The notes below the pieces were generated by a model. That model was not told where the DNA came from and made no database searches. It saw nothing but the letters and a program-made list of their open reading frames with translations. This document shows, one piece after another, positions 53,437-59,526 of a stretch of 64,000 nt of DNA; positions within the stretch are counted from its first letter, which is position 1, and the number at the start of each line of letters is the position of its first letter. The position numbers and the translations under genes are program-made. The stretch comes from Paracoccaceae bacterium (lineage in GTDB: Bacteria; Pseudomonadota; Alphaproteobacteria; Rhodobacterales; Rhodobacteraceae). The stretch lies in the NCBI GenBank assembly GCA_003605175.1, contig QWDA01000001.1:248001-312000 (forward strand), written 5' to 3'.

Positions 53437-55008
53437 TTACGCGCCGGTGACGGTGGACCAGTCGAGGCCGAAGCGGGCGAGGTACTTGCGCAGGCGGTCG
53501 GCGTCGTTCTGGCTGGTGCGGCGGGCGCGGGAGACCGCGAAGAGGCTGCGGCCCGCGGCGCTGAGCGAGGCGGCGTGGCGGCAGGTGCGGATCGTCTCGG
53601 CGAGCTGCACGCGGTCGAACGGGTCGATCTCGGCGGCCGCCTCGCCCAGCACGTCGCGGAGGAGGCGCGCGTCGTCGTCGGAGGCGGCGCCCTGCCACAT
53701 GGCGCGCAGGGTCTCGATCTCGGCCTCGACGATGGCGCGGGTGATGCGGCCGCGCGGCGCGAGGGTGCAGAGCCGCTGCACCGAGCCGCCAAGGTCGCGG
53801 AAATTGCCGGGCCACTGGGTGCCCGGGTCGCGGGCGAAGCGCAGAAAGGCCTCGGCGGCGTCGGCGTTGAAGCCGATCCGCGCGCCGAGCAGCTTTTCCG
53901 AGCGGTCGAGCTCGTGGAACAGGTTCGGCTCGATGTCCTCGGGCCGTTCGCGCAGGCCGGGAAGGGCGAAGCTCCAGAGGTTCAGGCGCGACAGGAGGTC
54001 GGGGCGGAAGGTGCCGGCGGCGGTCATCGCGACGAGGTCGCGATTGGCGGCGGCGATGACCTGAAAGCGGCTGGTGACCTCGTGGTCGGAGCCGAGAGGG
54101 TAGTAGCGCCCGGTCTCGATGGCGTGGAGCAGGATCGCCTGTTCTTCCAGCCCCAGTTCGTCGATCTCGTCGAGGAACAGGACCCCGCCATCGGCCTCGC
54201 GCAGGAGCCCGCTGCGCTCGGAGCCGGGCAGGCCCGTGTGGCTGCGGCGCTGGCCGAAGAGGGTGGGGAGCGCGGCACCGCCCCGGAGCGTGGCGCAGTT
54301 GATCTGCACCAGCCGCCCCTTCACCCGCCGCCGTTGCAGCTTCAGCTCGTAGATCCGCTGCGCCAGTTCGGTCTTGCCGGTCCCGCTGGCGCCGAGCAGC
54401 AGGATCGGCGCGTCGGAGGCGGAGGCGACCAGTTCGATCCGGTCGATCAGCGCGTTATAGGCGGCGTTGCGGGTGGCGATCCCGCCCTTGAGCAGGTCGC
54501 TGTATTCCCGAGCCAGCACGTCGAAGCGCTGTTGCAGCGCGTTGTAGCGGCTGAGGTCGAGGTCGATCACGTCCATCGTCGGCCCGGTCTCGTCGCTGCG
54601 CGGCGGGCCGGTCTGGATGAGGCGCGCGGGAACGTGGCGGCTCTCGGTCAGCAGGAACCAGCAGATCTGCGCCACATGGGTGCCGGTGGTGAGGTGGACG
54701 TGGTAGCGCTCGCGATCCTCGTCGAAGCCGTAGCCCCGGGCGAAGTCGAAGAGCTTGCCGTAGACTTCCTGGAAATCCCAGGGGTTGGCGAGGTCGAGCC
54801 GGACGAGGCGCACCTCCGCCTCGGGACGAAGCTCGGCGATTTCCCGGGTGACGTGCTGGGCGAGGCGGGCATGGCGCTGGTCGTAGAGAAGCTCCAGCCG
54901 GTCCACCGGGAAACCCTCATGGGCGAAGAGCGAGACGGTGGGTTTCCAGCGCCGTTTCCGGCCCATGTCGAGTTGAGTGCCGAGGAAGCCGATGACGACG
55001 TTGCGCAA
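53437..55008 (-). CDS. rtcR: RNA-repair operon regulator RtcR
   Basis: This is a 523-residue activator. The N-terminal CARF-like sensor (about 1-180) starts RNVVIGFLGTQLDMG and has HVHLTTGTHVAQICWFLLTE. The AAA+ domain has Walker A GASGTGKTE (about 205-213) and Walker B GGVLFLDEIDEL. The C-terminal helix-turn-helix has NDADRLRKYLARFGL, a close match to E. coli RtcR. The sigma54-contact loop, usually GAFTGA, reads SHTGLP here (256-261). The start is TTG at 55008. It is divergent from rsr. In other species RtcR senses an RNA-damage ligand through the CARF domain and switches on RNA repair genes. Confidence 0.92.
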   Translation of the reverse strand: MRNVVIGFLGTQLDMGRKRRWKPTVSLFAHEGFPVDRLELLYDQRHARLAQHVTREIAELRPEAEVRLVRLDLANPWDFQEVYGKLFDFARGYGFDEDRERYHVHLTTGTHVAQICWFLLTESRHVPARLIQTGPPRSDETGPTMDVIDLDLSRYNALQQRFDVLAREYSDLLKGGIATRNAAYNALIDRIELVASASDAPILLLGASGTGKTELAQRIYELKLQRRRVKGRLVQINCATLRGGAALPTLFGQRRSHTGLPGSERSGLLREADGGVLFLDEIDELGLEEQAILLHAIETGRYYPLGSDHEVTSRFQVIAAANRDLVAMTAAGTFRPDLLSRLNLWSFALPGLRERPEDIEPNLFHELDRSEKLLGARIGFNADAAEAFLRFARDPGTQWPGNFRDLGGSVQRLCTLAPRGRITRAIVEAEIETLRAMWQGAASDDDARLLRDVLGEAAAEIDPFDRVQLAETIRTCRHAASLSAAGRSLFAVSRARRTSQNDADRLRKYLARFGLDWSTVTGA

Positions 55009-55185
55009 GGTTTCGTATCCATTTTGATAATAGGCGATACACAGATATCGTTAACACTGTTCCCGGTTCGGCAACAGGGGGATTTTCTCGTTATTAATCA
55101 ACAGCTTGTTCTGTTTTTCACTTTTTCGGGTCCGGACCCGCGAATCCCGTCACAAAGCCGGTGTTCGAAAGAAGGAACGAGAGCA
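55009..55185. promoter_or_regulatory. rtcR-rsr divergent control region
   Basis: This 177-base stretch is clearly AT-richer than its surroundings. It must hold the promoters of rtcR and the rsr-Y RNA-rtcB unit. I looked for a sigma54 -24/-12 site (TGGCAC, five bases, TTGC) on both strands and did not find a convincing one. ATATCGTTAAC and GTTATTAATCAAC are candidate AT-rich elements. rsr is preceded by GAAGGAACGAGAG. Confidence 0.45.
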
Positions 55186-56739
55186 ATGGCAAACAAATCC
55201 GTGTTTGCATCGATCAGGGGCCGGCTGCTTCCGCGGGCCGATGCGACGAACGCCCACGGGGCGCCGGCCTACGCCTATGACGATGCCCATGCGCTCGCCC
55301 AGCTTGCCGTGACCGGCACGTTCGGCGGGAGCTTCTACCAGGCGGCCGAGGAGGAGCTGGAGCTCGTCCTGATGGTGGCCGATGCCGTGGAGGCCGATTT
55401 CCTCGCGAAGGCGGCGATCTACGCGCGGCAGAAGGGGTACATGAAGGACATGCCGGCAGTCTTGCTGGCGGTGCTCGCGCGGCGCGATCCGGTGCTGTTC
55501 CGGCGCGCTTTCGGGCGGGTCGTCGACAATGGCAAGATGCTTCGGACCTTCGTGCAGATCGTCCGTTCGGGGCAGACCGGGCGCAAGTCGCTCGGCTCGG
55601 CGCCGAAGGCGATGGTGGCCGACTGGCTGAACCGGGCGTCCGACCGGGCGATCGTGAACGCCTGTGTGGGCAACGATCCGTCGCTCGCCGACGTGATCCG
55701 GATGGTGCACCCGAAACCGGCCTCGCCGGAGCGGGAGGCGCTGTTCGCCTGGATCGTCGGGCGGCCGTGTGACGTGGCGCTCCTGCCGCAGGCCTTGCGC
55801 GACTGGCTGGTCTTCAAGGAGACCGGCAAGGGCGCGGTGCCGGAGGTGCCGTTCCAGATGCTGACGCAGCTGGAGCTCAGCACGCGGCACTGGGCGCGGA
55901 TCGCGCGGAACGGGTCGTGGCAGATGGTGCGGCAGAACCTGAACACCTTCCGTCGGCACGGCGTGTTCGGCGTGGCGAAGGAGGTGGCGCTGGTTGCGGA
56001 GAAGCTGCGCGATGCGGAGCGGATCCGGGCGGCGAAGGCCTTCCCGTACCAGCTCATGGTTGCGGCCCAGAACCTCGACCCGGAGATGCCGGGCGAGATC
56101 CGCGAGGCACTGCACGACGCGATGGAGATCGCGGTCGCGAACGTGCCGAAGGTCGCGGGCCGGGTCGTGGTGGCGCCGGACGTGTCGGGCTCGATGACCT
56201 GGCCGGTCACGGGCTACGGGCGCGGCAAGGTGTCGGCGGTCCGTCACGTGGACGTGGCGGCGCTCGTCGCGGCGGCGATGCTTCGGCAGAACCGCGGCGC
56301 GCGGGTGATGCCGTTCGACTTCGACGTGCGGGACGTTCGGCTGGAACCGCGCGACACGATCCTGACCAATGCCGGGAAACTGGCATCGCTGGCAGGGGGC
56401 GGCACGACGGTGTCGGCGCCGCTCGCCCGGCTGAACCGCGAAGGCGCGGCGCCGGACCTGGTGGTGATCGTGTCGGACAACCAGTCCTGGGGCGACGCCC
56501 GGGGCGGTCCGGCAACGGCGCTGATGCGCGAATGGGAGCGGCTGAAAGGCCGCAACCCGGGCGCGCGGCTGGTCTGCCTGGACATCGCGCCCTACGGCAC
56601 GAGCCAGGCGAAGGGCCGGGAAGACGTGCTGCTTGTCGGCGGCTTCTCGGATGCCGTGTTCGGCCAGATCGCCGATTTCGCGGAAGGTCGCTCGGGTGCC
56701 GGGCACTGGATGCGGGAGATCGAGGCGATCGAGTTTTGA
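55186..56739 (+). CDS. rsr: TROVE-domain Ro60 orthologue (Rsr)
   Basis: This is a 517-residue Ro/TROVE protein. HEAT-like repeats of the TROVE ring fill about 15-320 (GGSFYQAAEEELELVLMVAD at its start, then FLAKAAIYARQKGYMKDMPA). The C-terminal vWA domain has an intact MIDAS motif D332-x-S334-x-S336 in VAPDVSGSMT, and VIVSDNQSW. Ro60 rings bind Y RNAs on the outside and misfolded RNA ends in the centre. It is directly followed by five Y-RNA-like genes, as expected for partner RNAs. Confidence 0.95.
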   Translation: MANKSVFASIRGRLLPRADATNAHGAPAYAYDDAHALAQLAVTGTFGGSFYQAAEEELELVLMVADAVEADFLAKAAIYARQKGYMKDMPAVLLAVLARRDPVLFRRAFGRVVDNGKMLRTFVQIVRSGQTGRKSLGSAPKAMVADWLNRASDRAIVNACVGNDPSLADVIRMVHPKPASPEREALFAWIVGRPCDVALLPQALRDWLVFKETGKGAVPEVPFQMLTQLELSTRHWARIARNGSWQMVRQNLNTFRRHGVFGVAKEVALVAEKLRDAERIRAAKAFPYQLMVAAQNLDPEMPGEIREALHDAMEIAVANVPKVAGRVVVAPDVSGSMTWPVTGYGRGKVSAVRHVDVAALVAAAMLRQNRGARVMPFDFDVRDVRLEPRDTILTNAGKLASLAGGGTTVSAPLARLNREGAAPDLVVIVSDNQSWGDARGGPATALMREWERLKGRNPGARLVCLDIAPYGTSQAKGREDVLLVGGFSDAVFGQIADFAEGRSGAGHWMREIEAIEF

Positions 56740-56746
56740 GAGATGC

Positions 56747-56770
56747 GGGCGGGCCACGGGTGGCCCGTCC
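56747..56770 (+). terminator. Hairpin just after rsr
   Basis: GGGCGGGCCA and TGGCCCGTCC form a 10-bp stem (one G-U) around a CGGG loop, 8 bases after the rsr stop and before the first Y RNA. It has no T-run. It may attenuate transcription, mark an RNA-processing site, or protect the rsr message end. Confidence 0.5.
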
Positions 56771-56796
56771 GGACTGAACGGAACGAAAGGAAATAT

Positions 56797-56909
56797 CTCG
56801 GCGAATGCCGGTGGAACTACAGGTCATCCGAAAGGACGGGGTTCGTGTCCCCAACCGTCGCATGAGGCGAAAGCCGCGGCGGAAGTTTCACCACCGACTT
56901 GTCGTCGAG
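56797..56909 (+). ncRNA. Y-RNA-like gene 1
   Basis: The 5' CUCGGCGA pairs with the 3' UCGUCGAG over 8 bp, then CGGUGG with CCACCG, leaving the bulged AUGC/ACUUG between. This matches the Ro-binding stem of bacterial Y RNAs (GNCGAAUG with UUGNCG). Inside is a T-arm-like hairpin, GGGG-UUCGUGU-CCCC (56838-56852), but no clear D arm. The shared box GGAACUACA follows the stem, as in all five copies. Length is about 113 bases. Confidence 0.82.
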
Positions 56910-56928
56910 ACCGAAATGAAAGGAAACT

Positions 56929-57054
56929 CCCGGCGAATGCCGGCGGAACTACATCCTAATCTTCGTGTCGCGGGTTCGAGCCCCGCCGTGCCCACGGGCG
57001 CGTAGCTCAGTCGGTAGAGCAGAAGCAGCGTTTCGCCAAACCCTTGTCGCCGGG
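56929..57054 (+). ncRNA. Y-RNA-like gene 2 with permuted tRNA mimic
   Basis: The outer stem is CCCGGCGA/UCGCCGGG; the inner stem is GGCGGAAC/GUUUCGCC. The enclosed part reads, in order, a T arm (GCGGG-UUCGAGC-CCCGC), the 3' acceptor strand CGUGCCC, a 2-base turn, the 5' acceptor strand GGGCGCG (7 bp), UA, then a D arm (GCUC-AGUCGGUA-GAGC). That is a tRNA with its halves swapped, the Ro-binding stem replacing the anticodon arm, as known for YrlA-type Y RNAs. The 3' end lies 11 bases before the phosphoesterase ATG. Confidence 0.9.
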
Positions 57055-57065
57055 GCTCTAGAACG

Positions 57066-57539
57066 ATGACGGACTTCGTAACAGGCTGCACCCATTTCGG
57101 GCACGCCAACATCATCAATCTCGCGAACCGCCCGTTCGCCTCGGTCGACGAGATGGACGCGGTCCTGATCGAGAACTGGAACGCGGTCGTGCGCGCGAAC
57201 GACACCGTCTACCATCTTGGCGATTTCGCCTGGCGGGACGGCGATGGAGAGGCATATGCCGCCCGGCTGAACGGACGGATCGTTCGATTGCAGGGCAATC
57301 ACGACCCCAGGGGCTGGGGCGTCGATTATCTCCGCGTGCGCCACGACAAGATGCGCGCGGTCCTGTTCCACTATCCGATCGAGGAGTGGGACGGGTGGTA
57401 TCGCGGCGCGGTGCACCTGCACTGCCACACCCACAAACCCGAGTTCGTCTCGGGGGAGCGGCGCGGCAATGTCGGCGTAGATGCGACCGATTTCACACCG
57501 ATGCGCCTTTCGGAGACGATTGGGAGACTGACGAACTGA
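57066..57539 (+). CDS. Calcineurin-like metallophosphoesterase within the Y RNA array
   Basis: This 157-residue phosphoesterase shows the family blocks GCTHFGH (7-13), TVYHLGDF (Asp53), LQGNHD (75-80), LFHYPIEEW and HLHCHTHK. The first block normally reads DxH; here Cys8 takes the Asp position. It has no ribosome site of note: the Y RNA 2 stem ends 11 bases before the ATG. It sits between Y RNA genes 2 and 3 and upstream of rtcB. A role in trimming 2',3'-cyclic phosphate or 3'-phosphate RNA ends, which would tune RtcB substrates, is an inference. Confidence 0.85.
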   Translation: MTDFVTGCTHFGHANIINLANRPFASVDEMDAVLIENWNAVVRANDTVYHLGDFAWRDGDGEAYAARLNGRIVRLQGNHDPRGWGVDYLRVRHDKMRAVLFHYPIEEWDGWYRGAVHLHCHTHKPEFVSGERRGNVGVDATDFTPMRLSETIGRLTN

Positions 57540-57550
57540 AAAGGATAGGG

Positions 57551-57687
57551 CGTCTGGCGAATGCCGGTGGAATTACAGGTTTGCAACACCCGAGGTTGCG
57601 GGTTCGAATCCCGTCGCGCCGACCAATGACGGCGCGTAGCTCAACGGATAGAGCGCGTAGCATTTCACCCCCACTTGTCGCCAGACG
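57551..57687 (+). ncRNA. Y-RNA-like gene 3 with permuted tRNA mimic and internal ACCA
   Basis: The outer stem CGUCUGGCGA/UCGCCAGACG is 10 perfect pairs; the inner stem is GGUGGAA/UUUCACC. Inside are a T arm (GCGGG-UUCGAAU-CCCGU), the acceptor strand CGCGCCG directly followed by ACCA, then AUGA, the 5' acceptor strand CGGCGCG (7 perfect pairs), UA and a D arm (GCUC-AACGGAUA-GAGC). The ACCA at the tRNA 3'-end position is encoded inside the RNA. Length is 137 bases. Confidence 0.9.
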
Positions 57688-57706
57688 CCCGGAAGGCAAG
57701 GACAAC

Positions 57707-57839
57707 GATCCCGGCGAATGCCCGAGGAACTACATGCGCACCTTCCCGGTGCTCCGTGGGGTTCGACTCCCCACCTTGCAGGCGCCCTCTGGCATGGGCG
57801 GGACCCGGGGTCGTTTCTCGTAACCTTGTCGCCGGGATC
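57707..57839 (+). ncRNA. Y-RNA-like gene 4, diverged tRNA module
   Basis: The outer stem GAUCCCGGCGA/UCGCCGGGAUC is 11 perfect pairs; the inner stem is CGAGGAAC/GUUUCUCG (8 pairs). The T arm GUGGGG-UUCGACU-CCCCAC has a standard 7-base loop. The acceptor-like pairing CGCCC/GGGCG is short, and GACC-CGG-GGUC stands where the D arm should be. Length is 133 bases. It keeps the Ro-binding signature but has drifted from tRNA. Confidence 0.85.
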
Positions 57840-57850
57840 GTCCTGAACAT

Positions 57851-57920
57851 TCGGCTGGAGCCCAGTCGGCAGAGCGCCCGACCAACCGAGTTGTCGCGGG
57901 TTCGAGCCCTGCCAGCCGTA
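57851..57920 (+). pseudogene. Degenerate linear tRNA-like element
   Basis: Unlike the Y RNAs, this 70-base element is in normal tRNA order: acceptor CGGCUG/CAGCCG, D arm with loop AGUCGGCA and one stem mismatch, then a T arm GCGGG-UUCGAGC-CCUGC. The anticodon arm is missing: bases 57880-57895 instead fold as GAC-AAC/GUUGUC with a 3-base loop. No CCA follows. No Ro-type stem flanks it. It is either a tRNA relic, perhaps a source of the Y modules, or a decoy RNA. Confidence 0.6.
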
Positions 57921-57939
57921 CCGGAAAGGTAAAGGAAGA

Positions 57940-58023
57940 CCCGGCGAATGCCGGCGGACGTACAGGGGCCGTGTCGGGCTTCGGCTGCGCGGCGAGATGG
58001 TTCGCCCCATTCTTGTCGCCGGG
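57940..58023 (+). ncRNA. Y-RNA-like gene 5, short form
   Basis: The outer stem CCCGGCGA/UCGCCGGG and inner stem GGCGGAC/GUUCGCC carry the same bulge (AUGCC against UUCUUG) as the other four. The interior is a simple hairpin region (GCCG...CGGC) without T or D arms. Length is 84 bases. It resembles minimal Y RNAs and lies 21 bases before the rtcB start. Confidence 0.8.
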
Positions 58024-58044
58024 AGACAATAGTGAGTGGAAACG

Positions 58045-59448
58045 ATGAGTGAAGAGAACCAACTGGACCCCGTCACCGGGGCGCATCTGAAGGAATGGGG
58101 CCATCGGCCCGGGCCGCAGTTTCCGGCGCTTCTGGCGCGGGCGAATGCGTTGCGGGCGGAGGGTTTCGGGCTGGTGAAGATCCGCCAGGTGCTGGAGCCC
58201 GAGATCCCGCCGCCGCCGGTGACGCAATCCCTGCGTCCGGCGGGGGAGCTGGCGTTCCACGCCAATATCGACGCCGAGGCGCCGGACGAGACCCTCAATG
58301 TCGAGAAGGTCCGCGAGACGATGGCTCAACTGATGCGCGTGCCGACCATCGAGGCCGGCGCGATCATGCCCGATGCCTGCCCGGCCGGCCCGGTGGGGAC
58401 GATCCCGGTGGGCGGCGTGGCGGCGGCGCGGAACGCGATCCATCCGGGGATGCATTCGGCCGATATCTGCTGCTCGGTGATGATCTCCGACCTGGGCGAC
58501 GTGGACCCGAAGGCGGTGCTCGACGCGGCGCAGGGGGTGACGCATTTCGGGCCCGGCGGGCGGCCGAAAGGAGCGGTCTGGGGCGCGCCGGTGGAGATCG
58601 CCGCGGCGATGCGCGAGAACCCGTTCACCGCGGGCGAGAAGACCACGCGCATGGTGGACAGCCATTTCGGTACCCAGGGCGACGGCAACCATTTCCTGTT
58701 CGTCGGCCGGTCGCGGGCGACGGGGCGGGTGGCGATGGTCACCCATCACGGTTCGCGCGGGCCGGGTGCGATGGTCTACAAGGCCGGGATGGCGGTGGCC
58801 GAGCGGGTGCGGGCGGAGATCTCGCCCGAGACGCCGAAGCAGAACGCCTGGATTCCGGCCGACACCGAGGAGGGGCGGGATTACTGGGCGGCGTTGCAGC
58901 TGATCCGCGCCTGGACCAAGGCGAACCATGAGGCGATCCATGACCGCGCGGCGGCGGCCGCCGGAGCCGAGGTCGCGGACCGGTTCTGGAACGAGCACAA
59001 CTTCGTCTTCGAGCGCGACGGGCTCTACTATCACGGCAAGGGCGCGACCCCGGCCTGGGGGAGCTATGCCGCCGATGCGACGGGGCTCACGCTGATCCCG
59101 CTCAACATGGCGCAGCCGGTGCTGGTGGTGAAGGGCAAGGACGCGAAATCGGCGCTCGGATTCAGCCCGCACGGGGCGGGGCGCAACTTCTCGCGCTCGG
59201 AACACAAGCGGCGGATGGGCGGCATGACGCCCGACCAGGCGCTGAAGGCCGAGACCGAGGGGCTCGACGTGCGGTTCCATGCCGGGAGCGTGGACGCCTC
59301 CGAGCTGCCGTCGAGCTACAAGAACGCGGATGCCGTGGTGGCGCAGATCGGCGCCTACGGGCTCGCCGAGATCGTCGACTATATCGACCCTTACGGCTGC
59401 ATCATGGCGGGCGATATCCCGCCCTTCTGGCAGAAGAAGAAGCGGTAG
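58045..59448 (+). CDS. rtcB: RNA-splicing ligase RtcB
   Basis: This is a 467-residue RtcB that joins 2',3'-cyclic phosphate or 3'-phosphate RNA ends to 5'-OH ends using GTP. Metal-site residues are in SADICCSVM (Asp140, Cys143; the family usually has DIGCGM), GDGNHFLFV and THHGSRGPG. The guanylylated His is His376 in SPHGAGRNFSRSE. The ATG at 58045 is preferred over a GTG 9 bases earlier. Y RNA 5 ends 21 bases upstream. rtcA, the usual partner, is not in the window. Confidence 0.94.
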   Translation: MSEENQLDPVTGAHLKEWGHRPGPQFPALLARANALRAEGFGLVKIRQVLEPEIPPPPVTQSLRPAGELAFHANIDAEAPDETLNVEKVRETMAQLMRVPTIEAGAIMPDACPAGPVGTIPVGGVAAARNAIHPGMHSADICCSVMISDLGDVDPKAVLDAAQGVTHFGPGGRPKGAVWGAPVEIAAAMRENPFTAGEKTTRMVDSHFGTQGDGNHFLFVGRSRATGRVAMVTHHGSRGPGAMVYKAGMAVAERVRAEISPETPKQNAWIPADTEEGRDYWAALQLIRAWTKANHEAIHDRAAAAAGAEVADRFWNEHNFVFERDGLYYHGKGATPAWGSYAADATGLTLIPLNMAQPVLVVKGKDAKSALGFSPHGAGRNFSRSEHKRRMGGMTPDQALKAETEGLDVRFHAGSVDASELPSSYKNADAVVAQIGAYGLAEIVDYIDPYGCIMAGDIPPFWQKKKR

Positions 59449-59526
59449 ACGGCGGAGATCGCCGCGAACGGGGGGCTTGCCATTCCCGGGCTCGGCCAGA
59501 CCGGTTGCGGTGCGTTCCGGTGCCGG

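Noticed and set aside
53575-55185. N-terminal extension of the Rsr frame by 537 codons
   Set aside because: The extension is antisense to rtcR; the ATG at 55186 has a ribosome site and gives the family start.
56797-58023. A cluster of ordinary tRNA genes
   Set aside because: T arms come before D arms, anticodon arms are absent and all five share a Ro-type terminal stem, so these are Y-RNA-like genes; only 57851-57920 has linear order and it is degenerate.
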